The notes beneath the pieces were generated by a model. That model was not told the origin of the DNA. It was given only the letters and a program-made list of their open reading frames with translations, and ran no database searches. Made by a program: the position numbers and the translations under genes. Below are positions 44,254 through 53,043 of a DNA stretch of 64,000 nt, one piece after another (positions within the stretch are counted from its first letter, which is position 1; each line of letters begins with the position of its first letter). The DNA is from Geovibrio ferrireducens (lineage in GTDB: Bacteria; Chrysiogenota; Deferribacteres; Deferribacterales; Geovibrionaceae). The DNA is taken from the NCBI RefSeq assembly GCF_026226615.1, contig NZ_JAJAPB010000006.1:1-64000 (forward strand), read 5' to 3'.

Positions 44254-44455
44254 CTTTACCGCCTAACGGAGAAATGTATTTCACTTTAATATTAAGGATG
44301 TGCAGAACCTTTAAAATATTTTCGTATCTGATTGTCATTTTGCCTTTTTCAAGGTCATAAATGAGGTTTTTCGCAACACCGGCATGTTCCGCAAGCTCTT
44401 TCTGTGTCAGCCCTGCCGCCTTCCTTGCATCTTTAATTATCTCAGCAAGTTCCAT
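44246..44455 (-). CDS. hipB: HipB-type XRE DNA-binding protein
   Basis: 69 residues from the ATG at 44455, which has GGAGGG upstream; an in-frame ATG 15 bases earlier lies before that site. XRE HTH (LTQKELAEHAGVAKNLIYDLEKG) followed by a helix-strand end IKVKYISP. In HipBST, HipB mainly represses the operon and boosts HipS. Three ATAAAGGGAA repeats upstream are candidate operators. Confidence 0.88.
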   Translation of the reverse strand: MELAEIIKDARKAAGLTQKELAEHAGVAKNLIYDLEKGKMTIRYENILKVLHILNIKVKYISPLGGKDA

Positions 44456-44468
44456 ACAGATACCCTCC

Positions 44469-44483
44469 ATAAAGGGAAAATTT
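44469..44483. promoter_or_regulatory. ATAAAGGGAA operator-like repeat 1
   Basis: ATAAAGGGAAAATTT, immediately upstream of the hipB ribosome-binding site. It starts exactly 71 bp before repeat 2. Confidence 0.55.
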
Positions 44484-44494
44484 CATGTTTATAG

Positions 44495-44517
44495 ATATTA
44501 TTAACCCAGAAGCAATA
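44495..44517 (-). promoter_or_regulatory. Candidate hipBST promoter
   Basis: On the minus strand, TTGCTT then about 16 bp to TATAAA. The start would fall just before repeat 1. Coordinates are approximate. Confidence 0.4.
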
Positions 44518-44539
44518 AAAAAACAAGTATTTTACCGTT

Positions 44540-44553
44540 ATAAAGGGAATTTT
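44540..44553. promoter_or_regulatory. ATAAAGGGAA operator-like repeat 2
   Basis: ATAAAGGGAATTTT preceded by CCGTT; the middle one of three repeats, 71 bp from each neighbour. Confidence 0.55.
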
Positions 44554-44610
44554 ATCTGATTATCATCAGAGAGAGCTAAAAAAGCTGTTGATTGGCAGCA
44601 TATTCCAGTT

Positions 44611-44625
44611 ATAAAGGGAAAATTT
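44611..44625. promoter_or_regulatory. ATAAAGGGAA operator-like repeat 3
   Basis: ATAAAGGGAAAATTT preceded by CCAGTT. Apart from these motifs the intervals between the repeats are not alike, so this is not a tandem duplication. The rest of 44484-44788 shows no convincing gene. Confidence 0.5.
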
Positions 44626-44788
44626 GACAGATGAATGGAGTCAGCAAAGGTGTGCAGAGAATATTGCATTAAAGCCGTTGTGATTATTTTCGGGGCTGTC
44701 ATGGATAATCGAAATAATCTAGGACGGCCTGTAAAACTTTCTCAATCGCATAAAAGCGTTTTGCATTTGTTACGCCAAAAACCTGAGA

Positions 44789-46066
44789 TCACCGCAGCAG
44801 CCACTTCCAGAGCGGCAGAATATGTATAGTCCGGTCATCTTGCTGAAATGTTTCCTCTTCATCAGTAGTGATAAGATAAGCCTCGCTCATTTTAAAATAT
44901 TCCATTGCTTCAAGAAGCCCGTTTAGCTCACGTTCTCTTGTTTTGGGGCTGTCAATTTTATAGCTGACATTTACCAGAGTCTTTTTACCTTCTGCAACGC
45001 AGTAGAAATCTACTTCCTGTTTTCCGCTGTAGTAGTAGATCTCAGCCGTCTGTCTGCGAAGATGCAGAAACACGGCATTTTCGTATAGTTTACTGAAATC
45101 GTCCGTAACAAAAGCATCGTAAACTCCCTTAAAACCGTTATCCACTGAATATATTTTTCTGGGGTTGCGGTTTTCTTCCCTTATACTGTTTCTGAAAACA
45201 GGAATGCTGAAAACAGCATAAGCGTCTTCCAGATATGAATAATAATCAAAAACTGTATCCTTGCTGAGTTTATACCCCTGTGATTTCAGATCATTGTAAA
45301 GCTTGTTCAGGCTCACAAGTGTGCCTATATTGCAAAAGCTGTATTTAATTATATGCTTGAGCAGGCTATTATTTTTTACTCCGTATCTCTCCACTATATC
45401 CTTATAGACTATAAGATCCAGATAATCCCTGAGAATACGTCTTTTTATATCAGCAGATTGCAATACTGTTTCGGGAAATCCGCCGTCTGTGAGATACTCA
45501 CTAAGAGCGTTTTTTATATAGCTTACGGAATCTGAACTGTTGAAATTGACCTTTATACCTTTTGCTTTTATAAAATCTGCAAAAGAGTAAGGGAAAATTT
45601 CATAAGTGAGGGTTCTGCCCCTGAGCGATGTGGCTATTTCCTTACTGAGAAGCTTTGAGGAAGAACCTGTAACAAAAACCCGTATGTTCAGAGTATCGTA
45701 TATTCTCCGCACGTATCTTTCCCATCCGGCAATGTTCTGCACCTCATCAAGGAAGACATATACTGTTTCATGCCTTTTTTCAGGATGCATCTCATAATAA
45801 CCCTCCATGATATGATTCAGATCGCCCAATTCTGTAGGAAACAGGCGGTCGTCCTCAAAGTTTACATAGATTATATTTTCGGAAGGAACCTTTTTCTTGA
45901 GGGAGTTTATAATATCAAAAAGAATACTTGTCTTTCCGCAGCGCCGTACACCTACCAGAGAGACTATCTTTTCACTGTCCACGGGAATATCATATTCTCT
46001 GGGTATGATATTATCCGGTTTGCGTTCCTGAAAGTCAGTGATAAGGGTTTTAAAGGTTTCTCTCAT
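44789..46066 (-). CDS. AAA+ ATPase with DUF4143 domain
   Basis: 425 residues from the ATG at 46066 (GGGAGG upstream). The Walker A is GVRRCGKTSI near residue 45 and the Walker B VFLDEVQ; a DUF4143 nuclease-like C-terminal domain includes QEVDFYCVAEGKKTLVNVSYK. Such proteins are common accessory genes of unknown purpose, often near tRNAs and toxin-antitoxin loci. A promoter with interleaved GGATAAA half-sites precedes it. It may form one accessory island with hipBST, next to tRNA-Leu. Confidence 0.88.
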   Translation of the reverse strand: MRETFKTLITDFQERKPDNIIPREYDIPVDSEKIVSLVGVRRCGKTSILFDIINSLKKKVPSENIIYVNFEDDRLFPTELGDLNHIMEGYYEMHPEKRHETVYVFLDEVQNIAGWERYVRRIYDTLNIRVFVTGSSSKLLSKEIATSLRGRTLTYEIFPYSFADFIKAKGIKVNFNSSDSVSYIKNALSEYLTDGGFPETVLQSADIKRRILRDYLDLIVYKDIVERYGVKNNSLLKHIIKYSFCNIGTLVSLNKLYNDLKSQGYKLSKDTVFDYYSYLEDAYAVFSIPVFRNSIREENRNPRKIYSVDNGFKGVYDAFVTDDFSKLYENAVFLHLRRQTAEIYYYSGKQEVDFYCVAEGKKTLVNVSYKIDSPKTRERELNGLLEAMEYFKMSEAYLITTDEEETFQQDDRTIHILPLWKWLLR

Positions 46067-46110
46067 ATTTATCCTCCCATACAAGGATAAATATAAGTAT
46101 CTTTATCCTT
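46065..46110. promoter_or_regulatory. Operator array GGATAAA at the ATPase promoter
   Basis: ATATTTATCC (46065-46074) and GGATAAATAT (46085-46094) form one inverted repeat with a 10-bp gap. AAGGATAAA (46083-46091) and TTTATCCTT (46102-46110) form a second, also with a 10-bp gap, sharing the central half-site. Confidence 0.5.
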
Positions 46111-46118
46111 CTTGACAA
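46090..46118 (-). promoter_or_regulatory. Promoter of the DUF4143 ATPase
   Basis: On the minus strand, TTGTCA (46118-46113), a 17-bp spacer, TATATT (46095-46090), 24 bp before the ATG and overlapped by the GGATAAA array. Confidence 0.65.
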
Positions 46119-46124
46119 GGACAA

Positions 46125-46161
46125 AAAAGCCGCTTTCTATCCTTCCGTGGAAGGATAGAAA
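46125..46161 (-). terminator. Terminator of the HgdB-like/activator operon
   Basis: A 13-bp perfect stem TTTCTATCCTTCC/GGAAGGATAGAAA with a 2-base gap lies 2 bp beyond the activator stop; on the minus strand GCGGC then six T follow. Confidence 0.7.
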
Positions 46162-46163
46162 CC

Positions 46164-46913
46164 TCAATACCCCAGACAACCTCTGCATCCGTTGTACTGG
46201 CTGTCGGGGAGAACCTCTATCCTGCGTCCCGCCATTTCGCTGAGAAAGTGAATAAGCCCACTGTTTGCCGCCACGCCGCCAGCGGCGAAGATTTTCTCAG
46301 CTCTGAATTTTTTCATAAGCGGGTACAGTCTGCGGGCTATGGATTCGTTAACGCCCGCCCCGATCTCCTCTGTTGTGTAGCCTTCGGCTATTTTGCCGAT
46401 TATTTCGCTTTCGGAAAATATGGCGCAGGTGGAGCTGAGCTTTACTGGGTTTTCGGTCATTTCCGCAAGCTCATCCAGAGTTATCCGCAGTATGCCGCAT
46501 GCGTTCTCCAGAAAGCGTCCTGTGCTTGCGGCGCATTTATCGTTCATCACGAAGTCTTCAATATATCCGTTCTGCACGCAGATAACCTTGCTGTCCTGCC
46601 CGCCGACATCCACCAGAACGAAGTCCTTCTCTTTTGTGGCTTCAAGAGCGCCTTTGAAGTGTGCTTTTATCTCGGAGATTACGTTAGCGTTTGCAAAATT
46701 AAGCAGGTTGCGGCCGTAACCCGTTGCAGTTATTGAATCTACGTGTTCAAGTCCGGCAGCGTCCAGATCTATGACCAGTCCTTCCGCCCCGCGCCTGACG
46801 AATGAGCGGTAAAACTCCGCCGTATCCCACCTGCGGTATGTGATTTCGCCGTCTTTCAGAAAGGCGAGCTTAACGTATCTGCTGCCGAGGTCTATTCCCG
46901 CTTTAACGGTCAT
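46164..46913 (-). CDS. BadF/HgdC-type ATPase activator (reductase of a dehydratase-like Fe-S protein)
   Basis: 249 residues of the ASKHA fold: AGIDLGSRYVKLAF near the start, DVGGQDSKVI in the middle, GGVAANSGL near the end. The two cysteines that hold a shared [4Fe-4S] cluster in the homodimer are in NDKCAASTG and SSTCAIFSES. ATP hydrolysis drives low-potential electron transfer to the partner. It overlaps the partner gene by 11 bases. GGAGG precedes the ATG. Confidence 0.9.
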   Translation of the reverse strand: MTVKAGIDLGSRYVKLAFLKDGEITYRRWDTAEFYRSFVRRGAEGLVIDLDAAGLEHVDSITATGYGRNLLNFANANVISEIKAHFKGALEATKEKDFVLVDVGGQDSKVICVQNGYIEDFVMNDKCAASTGRFLENACGILRITLDELAEMTENPVKLSSTCAIFSESEIIGKIAEGYTTEEIGAGVNESIARRLYPLMKKFRAEKIFAAGGVAANSGLIHFLSEMAGRRIEVLPDSQYNGCRGCLGY

Positions 46914-47901
46914 TTTTCCGTGCCTCCAGCATCTCTATGAATGATTCTATGCGTATTTTCGTCCGTGCGTCTATGCCGGAGGGGGAATCTCCCTCTATCG
47001 TGAGCACGGGCACGTCCATATGCTTTCTGATGGTGATGTCCTGCATCTGGCGGTAGCAGAACGACTGCACGTAGTGTATCAGTCCGTCTATTCGGCGCTC
47101 TGCCGTCTGTTGCCTGATGTCCTGTATGCGGCCGAAAACATCATACGGATAAGTGTATTCGGCGTATCTTGCTATATAGTCAGGGTTTGTGCTGGGGATG
47201 GCGAACTGCCTCTGGATCTCGTTGAAAACAACGGATGCCCCCTTCTCCTCTATGAAGCCGTACATATCGTCATATATGGTGGGAACGCCCAGAACACCTA
47301 TGCGTATCTTCCGTCCTGCGCTGCTGCGCATCTCTATCTCCGCCAGTTTCGCATCAAGCTCCGCCTCATATGAAACAGGCTCCGTATTAAAATCGGTGGA
47401 GGTCACAAGCCAGAGGTGGTTTTCAAACCCTGATGCTTTTTCCTGTGCAGTAAGAGCGTCCAGCCTGCGGAGCTTCGCACGGATGGGGTCTGTGCGCTTT
47501 GTGTATTCCTCTGCGGCTTCATATGTTGTGCCGAGGGACTTTGCCAGCGACCTGAACTCACGCTCAAGAAAGCTCCGCCTGTCCTCCTTGCCGAAGGGGT
47601 AGGCGAAGCTGTGAACGGGGATTCCGTGCTCCATGAAAAGCTCCGCCAGTGCGTGGGAGTTGCTGCAGTCCCCCTCAGTCACGGCGATAACCTCATCAAT
47701 ACTGCCCCTTATCACAGCGGTGTATATCCCCTTGATCCACGCGCATATATTGCGGGGAAGGCCTTCCGTCTCCGCGTAGTCAATAAAGGCGGTCGGGTCT
47801 TTGTCGGTTATGAATATATTGTTGAGATCCACCGGAACATGCCCGGCGGCGAGGATTATTTCAACGGGGATTGTGGTGGTGAAGCCTATGCGTTTTTTCA
47901 T
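46903..47901 (-). CDS. HgdB/YjiM-like Fe-S protein (2-hydroxyacyl-CoA dehydratase family)
   Basis: 332 residues. Cysteines C53 (LPRNICAWIKG), C79 (TEGDCSNS) and one near residue 286 (SFCYRQ) correspond to the cluster ligands of the HgdB family. A single catalytic-type subunit with one activator resembles YjiM/YjiL and double-cubane-cluster pairs rather than two-subunit dehydratases. The substrate is unknown; reduction of a small molecule at very low potential is the general theme. Its ATG overlaps the preceding stop (ATGA). Confidence 0.85.
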   Translation of the reverse strand: MKKRIGFTTTIPVEIILAAGHVPVDLNNIFITDKDPTAFIDYAETEGLPRNICAWIKGIYTAVIRGSIDEVIAVTEGDCSNSHALAELFMEHGIPVHSFAYPFGKEDRRSFLEREFRSLAKSLGTTYEAAEEYTKRTDPIRAKLRRLDALTAQEKASGFENHLWLVTSTDFNTEPVSYEAELDAKLAEIEMRSSAGRKIRIGVLGVPTIYDDMYGFIEEKGASVVFNEIQRQFAIPSTNPDYIARYAEYTYPYDVFGRIQDIRQQTAERRIDGLIHYVQSFCYRQMQDITIRKHMDVPVLTIEGDSPSGIDARTKIRIESFIEMLEARKNDR

Positions 47902-48203
47902 GTAAGGCTGAAGTCTATATACCTGCGGACTTCTTTATGAAGCCCTCTGCGGTTGCGGAAGATGATTTTGTTTTCCTCAAACATTCTGTCCATTTCGGCG
48001 AAGTCCACCAAATCATAAATTTCGTCAGTTATCATATCTTTAAGTCTGTAAACCTTTGTGGTTTCGTTTTTTGCCGCAAGAGAGCATTCCAGATCCTTTT
48101 TCTTCTTATAAATATGAATATGAAACACGCCCCCCTTTTCCTCAGGGCGCACTTCGTCCCATGTCATGTCCTCGCGGACAAGCATCCACCTTTCCTGATA
48201 CAT
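47898..48203 (-). CDS. Unknown 101-residue protein leading the HgdB-like operon
   Basis: 101 residues, no family recognised. No signal or membrane segment. The segments VFHIHIYKKKKDLECSLAAKN and FRNRRGLHKEVRRYIDF, read separately, suggest a small alpha/beta domain with a basic face. AGGTGA precedes the ATG. It is translationally coupled (ATGA) to the HgdB-like gene, so it probably works with that complex, for example as an assembly or regulatory partner. Confidence 0.7.
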   Translation of the reverse strand: MYQERWMLVREDMTWDEVRPEEKGGVFHIHIYKKKKDLECSLAAKNETTKVYRLKDMITDEIYDLVDFAEMDRMFEENKIIFRNRRGLHKEVRRYIDFSLT

Positions 48204-48280
48204 AAATCACCTGTTAAAAAAAGTAAGAACGGGGATAAATATACGCACATATGCTCTGAAAAACAAGCCCCGGCGGAGGG

Positions 48281-48577
48281 TTACTTTTTTATCTTTTTAT
48301 TCTCGCGGTAGATTGCGGCGTATTTCTCAATATCCTTAAGCAGACGCACATTGTACTGACCTTCGAACTGCTCCGAGGTTTTCTGCCCCATGACTATATC
48401 AAAAAGATCGTTATCGAAAATTTTGAGAAGCAGCTCACAGAGCTCCTCCATGTCTTGCTCGGTGTAGTGCGCAGGAAGATTGTGCTCCACAAACTCGCGG
48501 ACAATCATTTCGTTCTCAAGCATGGCGCGCCTTGCAGCGAGAAAGAGAGCTTTTTTAAAAAGAGGAGTGTCTTTCAT
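48281..48577 (-). CDS. SdhE-like FAD assembly factor (tentative)
   Basis: 98 residues, all helical. ARRAMLENEMIVREFVEH followed by a LCELLLKIFDNDLFDIVMG pattern resembles SdhE/YgfY, in which an RGxxE motif (here RAMLE) promotes flavinylation of succinate dehydrogenase. No sdh or frd gene is in the window. Its ATG overlaps the stop of the hybrid kinase gene (ATGA), which is unusual company. Confidence 0.6.
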   Translation of the reverse strand: MKDTPLFKKALFLAARRAMLENEMIVREFVEHNLPAHYTEQDMEELCELLLKIFDNDLFDIVMGQKTSEQFEGQYNVRLLKDIEKYAAIYRENKKIKK

Positions 48578-51399
48578 CCGTTATTACCGCCCTTCAAATG
48601 TTTTTGTAATGTTTCCCTCATAATATCAATACCCACAGGCTTTGCAAGATAATCATCCATTCCGGCCTCCATAAAACGCTCCCTGTCCCCTTTTATGGCG
48701 TATGCGGTGAGGGCGATAACGGGCACATGCTTAAGATAATTTATTTTTTCATATTCGTTTATCAGCTTTGCCGCCTCGATTCCGCCGAGTTCCGGCATGT
48801 TTATATCCATTATCACAATATCAAACCCGCCCTGTCTGAACGCCTCAACTGCCTTGCGCCCGTTGTCCACACAGACGCTCTCAAGCCCAAGCTCCTTGAG
48901 GATCAGCCTGACCATTTTCTGGTTCACTGGGTTATCCTCCGCAACCAGAGCCGTGCCGTGAAATACGGCGGTTCTGCCTGTCTGCTTTTCATCTCCGGCG
49001 GGTTCATCATTCATGTAGCTTATTGCGATATAAACGGACTCATAAATATCTGAAATTCCTATAGGCTTCAGCAGAACCGAGGATGCACGTTTTCTCAGCC
49101 CCTCTTCTTCGAAGCGTTTATGCATATCCATCACAAGGACAATAGGCACACCCTCGTGTGTGCGGATGCTTTCGAGAAATTTATCCTTTGTGTTTTCAGA
49201 ATAGACATAAAACACCACATCCAGAAACGGAAGTTTCTCAATATCTTCAAGGGATGAGAAATACGCTGCCTCATTGCCGAAGGCCTCAAGATAACGCATT
49301 ATCTGGTTTTCGGTCACGCCAGGTTCACCCATTTCATCACTGACGAAAACAGCGGAATAGCAATCACGCACCCGTTCCGCATCCACAGCAGGTTTGGGGC
49401 TGATCACTCTGAAATCAAGCTCAAACCAGAAAACTGAACCCTGCTTCTCAGGTCTTGAAAAACCTATTTCACCGTGCATGAGCTTCACTATGTCAGATGA
49501 GACACTGAGCCCTATGCCGCCCAAGCCTTCAAATCTTTCGGCAATTTCGGTATCATACTCGGAGAAAAGCTTTCTCAGTTCCGCCTCTTTCTCCTCGCTG
49601 ACCCCTGTGCCGCTGTCCTCCACACTGAAACGGAGGCGGACGGAGCCGTCACTCTTTGTCACAGCGGTGATGTCAAGCTTTGCGTAACCGCCCGGAGAAT
49701 TGAATTTGACAGCGTTTTCCACAAGGTTTGAGAGAACCTGACTGATTCGCACCACATCACCCGAAAGCTCCGCCGGAATATCATGATCAATATAGAATGC
49801 GAACTCAACACCGCTTTCCGAAGCCATGAAGCCGAAAAGCTCGCTCATGGATTCGAATGTGCTGAGCGGGCTGAACCTGTCGTAATTAAGGTCAAGGCTT
49901 CCGGTCTCAAGCTTGGAGAAATCAAGTATATCGTTCACAACGCCCACAAGGTTGCTTGAGCTGTGTTTTATGATGCGCAGGAATCTTTTCTGAATTTTAT
50001 CAAGCTCTGTTCCGTCCAGAAGCTCAATAAAGCCAAGAACACCTGCCAGCGGTGTGCGCAGCTCGTGGCTGATATGTGAAATAAGCTCGGACTTGGTGCT
50101 GCTCGCTTTACGCGCCGCGTCCATTGCCTTTTCAAGCTCCACTGTGTTGAGCCTGTTTTCCTCATTCATCCGGTTAGCGTAAACGGCAAGCTGCCTGAAC
50201 TCCTCATACTTCATGCTCTTTGCATCTATAATAGCGCCGTTTTCCGCCGCACCGGAGAAAAAGTCCAAAAACTTGCGGAACTCGCCCTCAAGCATGCCGG
50301 AAAAGCGCTTGGCGATGAAATACGCTGTCGCGAAAACAATTATAAATGAAAGCCCTACTATGGACATTGACCTGAGCAGACCCATCTGAAGCTCATGTTT
50401 GTCCTGGTCTATTATTCTGCGGACATCATCAACATATATCGCAGAGCCTATTACCCAGTTCCATTCAGGATATTTAAGGTTGTAGGATGCCATGGAGGAA
50501 GGGGAACCCGCCCCGTCACGCACCCAGTCAAAACCGTAATAGCCTTCGGTGTCAGTTTCTGCAAATGCCAGAATGCTTTTAAGCGCCCTCTGCTTCACAG
50601 GGTTATCTGCTTCATCTGCTTTTTTGCCTATGAGCCCCGCATCGGAATGGCTGAGTACGCGGCCGGAATTATCCAGAATGTAGAAAAATGCCTTATCATT
50701 GCTGACTAGGTGCTCTATCCTTTGTAAGGCCTCCCTTTTAACATCCTCCGCAACATCCTGAACATAGCCGCCTGTACCGATAATCAGTCCATAGGGTTCA
50801 AAATACCTTACGTAGGAGATTTTTCCGTAGGAGAAGTCGCTCACGCCGGGCTTTTTCCACTGGTAGGTTACAAAACCGCCGCCCTTCATGGCAGTTTCTT
50901 TTATTTCGCGGATTACGTATCTGCCCCTGTAGTCCGTCATTTCAGAAAGATTTATATCATGCGGCAGGCCGAAGTCGCCCTGTATCTGCCTGTAGTCTTT
51001 ATCGAATATAAAGAAATAGCTGTCCGCACCGAATGTTAAATCAGAGAAAACTTCGGTTATCATCCGGATGACTTTTTCTCTGGGCTCTGTTTTCCCGTAT
51101 TTGAGATAGACGTTTTCCACAAAACCGTAACCGTAGTTCAGCCTGTTTCTCACCTGCGCTTTCAGTTTTTCCTCTGCGAGGCTTTTTTCATTTTCAATGA
51201 ACGTGGCAACCCGGTAAGTCATTGTCTGGAGGTTTTCCTTCCCTTCCCTCAGCAGCCGTTCATCAACTTCGGCGCTTTTGACGGCAAAGTCCTTATACTC
51301 GTGATAGGCAAGAAACGAGGAAAAAAGAATAACGAACAGAAAAACAGCGGCAAGACTTGTCAGAAAATATGTTCTGCCAAGAGAGTTGGATTTTGACAC
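48574..51399 (-). CDS. Hybrid sensor histidine kinase with Cache sensors and receiver
   Basis: 941 residues. Membrane helix at about 12-32; two Cache-like periplasmic domains to about 335; second helix about 344-364; HisKA with H445 (SHISHELRTP); HATPase with NLVENAVKFN and GLGGIGLS; a degenerate receiver-like segment near 690-780; and a full C-terminal receiver with the phospho-aspartate in VIMDINMPELGG. A BarA/ArcB-like phosphorelay is likely, but no Hpt domain is in the chain, so a separate Hpt protein is needed. The start is GTG with AAGGTG upstream. Confidence 0.9.
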   Translation of the reverse strand: MSKSNSLGRTYFLTSLAAVFLFVILFSSFLAYHEYKDFAVKSAEVDERLLREGKENLQTMTYRVATFIENEKSLAEEKLKAQVRNRLNYGYGFVENVYLKYGKTEPREKVIRMITEVFSDLTFGADSYFFIFDKDYRQIQGDFGLPHDINLSEMTDYRGRYVIREIKETAMKGGGFVTYQWKKPGVSDFSYGKISYVRYFEPYGLIIGTGGYVQDVAEDVKREALQRIEHLVSNDKAFFYILDNSGRVLSHSDAGLIGKKADEADNPVKQRALKSILAFAETDTEGYYGFDWVRDGAGSPSSMASYNLKYPEWNWVIGSAIYVDDVRRIIDQDKHELQMGLLRSMSIVGLSFIIVFATAYFIAKRFSGMLEGEFRKFLDFFSGAAENGAIIDAKSMKYEEFRQLAVYANRMNEENRLNTVELEKAMDAARKASSTKSELISHISHELRTPLAGVLGFIELLDGTELDKIQKRFLRIIKHSSSNLVGVVNDILDFSKLETGSLDLNYDRFSPLSTFESMSELFGFMASESGVEFAFYIDHDIPAELSGDVVRISQVLSNLVENAVKFNSPGGYAKLDITAVTKSDGSVRLRFSVEDSGTGVSEEKEAELRKLFSEYDTEIAERFEGLGGIGLSVSSDIVKLMHGEIGFSRPEKQGSVFWFELDFRVISPKPAVDAERVRDCYSAVFVSDEMGEPGVTENQIMRYLEAFGNEAAYFSSLEDIEKLPFLDVVFYVYSENTKDKFLESIRTHEGVPIVLVMDMHKRFEEEGLRKRASSVLLKPIGISDIYESVYIAISYMNDEPAGDEKQTGRTAVFHGTALVAEDNPVNQKMVRLILKELGLESVCVDNGRKAVEAFRQGGFDIVIMDINMPELGGIEAAKLINEYEKINYLKHVPVIALTAYAIKGDRERFMEAGMDDYLAKPVGIDIMRETLQKHLKGGNNG

Positions 51400-51468
51400 C
51401 TTTCACCTTAAATAAATATTTATATAATTCTAACACCTAAATAGCTATTTTCCAATAAAAGCAAAAAG

Positions 51469-53043
51469 TTAATCCGTTTTCAGCCTGTCAAGCTCCTCTT
51501 CCTGCGCAGGCTGAACAGTTACCGAACCGAATTTATGATAAATAACAAAGCCCGGCGGTGTGCCCTTGGGCTTTTTAACGTGTTTTTTCCTTGTGTAGTC
51601 AACAGTTACCTTAGCTTCGCCCTTATGCTTGCTGAAAGCGGCGGTTATGGCGGCGGCCTGTAGTATGTCATCCTCATCCGGCTGGGTTTCGCAGCGGAGT
51701 ATGAGATGGGCGGAGGGTATTTTCTGCGCATGGAACCAGTAATCATCAGGCTTGGCGAACTGAAAAACCAGACGATGGTTGGTGACCGAGTTTCGCCCGG
51801 CGTATGCCTTGCCGCAGGGAAGCTGAAAGCACATAAACTGCTTCTGCTTTATCTCCTGCTTGCTTTTTGTTCTGTCACCTCGGCGCATTTCATCCTCAAG
51901 GGCTAAAAGCTCCTCCTCGCCGGCGGAGTTTTCTATGAAATAGATCTGCTCCTCTATGCCTTCCAGAAACTGCTCTATCTCTTTGATTCTCTCCTCTATC
52001 CTGAAAACGGAGCGCTCCATCTTAGCCGCTTTTCTGAACAGCTTTCCCGTGAGGGCGGAAGGGTTTTCGCCTTCGGGTATCACGAATATGCGCTTTTCCA
52101 CCCCTGTTTCGGTGTAGAAACTGAGTTCCATCTCCCCTGTGCGTCCGTCTATCTCAGCGAGGTTGTCACGCAGCAGTATGCCTTTCTCATAGGTGTCCCT
52201 CCAGAGCGAGGCTTCCTTAAGCTCCTTTTCAAGCTCAGCCATGAGAGAAGTATATTTTTTGCGCTGCTTCTCATAAAATTTCAGCAGACGCTTCTTCGCT
52301 GCGCCGCTCTTTTTTATCTCCGCATCCCCGCTGAGAATACGGGCATACTGAGCAAGGTTTATACTCTCCTCCGCCTCCGGAGACTTAAAAGGGATCACTT
52401 TTCCGTTTTCCGTGATGTAAAACCTGTCATCATCAAGGATGCAGCTGTTTATGTACATACAGGTTTCTGCAAACGAAAAACCCGATGCCCTCAGCTTTTC
52501 CGCATGCTTAACCGTGAGCGGATAAAAACCCGCAAGCTCGGCAAAGTTTCCGCAGTTTTCATGATTTTCCAGACTGAGACGTTTGTTTGCCTTCGGCGCG
52601 GCATATTTTTCACCTATGCCGAACGCCCTGTCCGCATCGGCGTTGCTTCTGTTCAGCAGAAAAAGCACAGTCCCTTCACCGTCAATCACGGCTGCGTTGG
52701 ACATTCTGCCGATGAGCTCAGCCATAAGCCTGTACTGGATGATTTTTCCGCTGGGGCGGCGCTTAAGGAAAGTGAACCGCACAAGACGGTCATACCTGCG
52801 GCAGTCTATGGATTTAAGCGTGGCCCCGCTCAGAGCATCCAGCCTGTCGGACTGTGAACCGTCACACTTGTCCGCAGGGAAAAGCGCCGGTGAATCGCCG
52901 CAGCGGATACGGATATATTTTGCTCCCTCAGAGTAAAGGGACAGATAAAGCGAATCATCCGTAACGCCGATACGGTTCAGCTTGCTCCCGGCAAACTCGG
53001 CATTGAGCAGACGGACGGCTTTAGTGAGTGTGAGTCCGTCCAT
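51469..53043 (-). CDS. rqcH: RqcH-type ribosome quality-control protein (NFACT family)
   Basis: 524 residues. NFACT-N domain with the DR pair D85-R86 required for tRNA/50S function in RqcH, a helix-hairpin middle, a long coiled coil (about 240-390), and an NFACT-R domain with DDYWFHAQKIPSAHLILR (read as DYWFHA...SAHLIL). It binds stalled 50S-nascent-chain complexes and directs C-terminal alanine tailing in Bacillus. Start codon shares a base with the pilT stop (TAATG), an operon link of unrelated functions. Confidence 0.9.
   Translation of the reverse strand: MDGLTLTKAVRLLNAEFAGSKLNRIGVTDDSLYLSLYSEGAKYIRIRCGDSPALFPADKCDGSQSDRLDALSGATLKSIDCRRYDRLVRFTFLKRRPSGKIIQYRLMAELIGRMSNAAVIDGEGTVLFLLNRSNADADRAFGIGEKYAAPKANKRLSLENHENCGNFAELAGFYPLTVKHAEKLRASGFSFAETCMYINSCILDDDRFYITENGKVIPFKSPEAEESINLAQYARILSGDAEIKKSGAAKKRLLKFYEKQRKKYTSLMAELEKELKEASLWRDTYEKGILLRDNLAEIDGRTGEMELSFYTETGVEKRIFVIPEGENPSALTGKLFRKAAKMERSVFRIEERIKEIEQFLEGIEEQIYFIENSAGEEELLALEDEMRRGDRTKSKQEIKQKQFMCFQLPCGKAYAGRNSVTNHRLVFQFAKPDDYWFHAQKIPSAHLILRCETQPDEDDILQAAAITAAFSKHKGEAKVTVDYTRKKHVKKPKGTPPGFVIYHKFGSVTVQPAQEEELDRLKTD

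Noticed and set aside
44635-44829. 64-codon plus-strand frame between hipB and the ATPase
   Set aside because: No good ribosome-binding site, no family pattern, and its end overlaps the ATPase gene. Possibly debris of an older gene.
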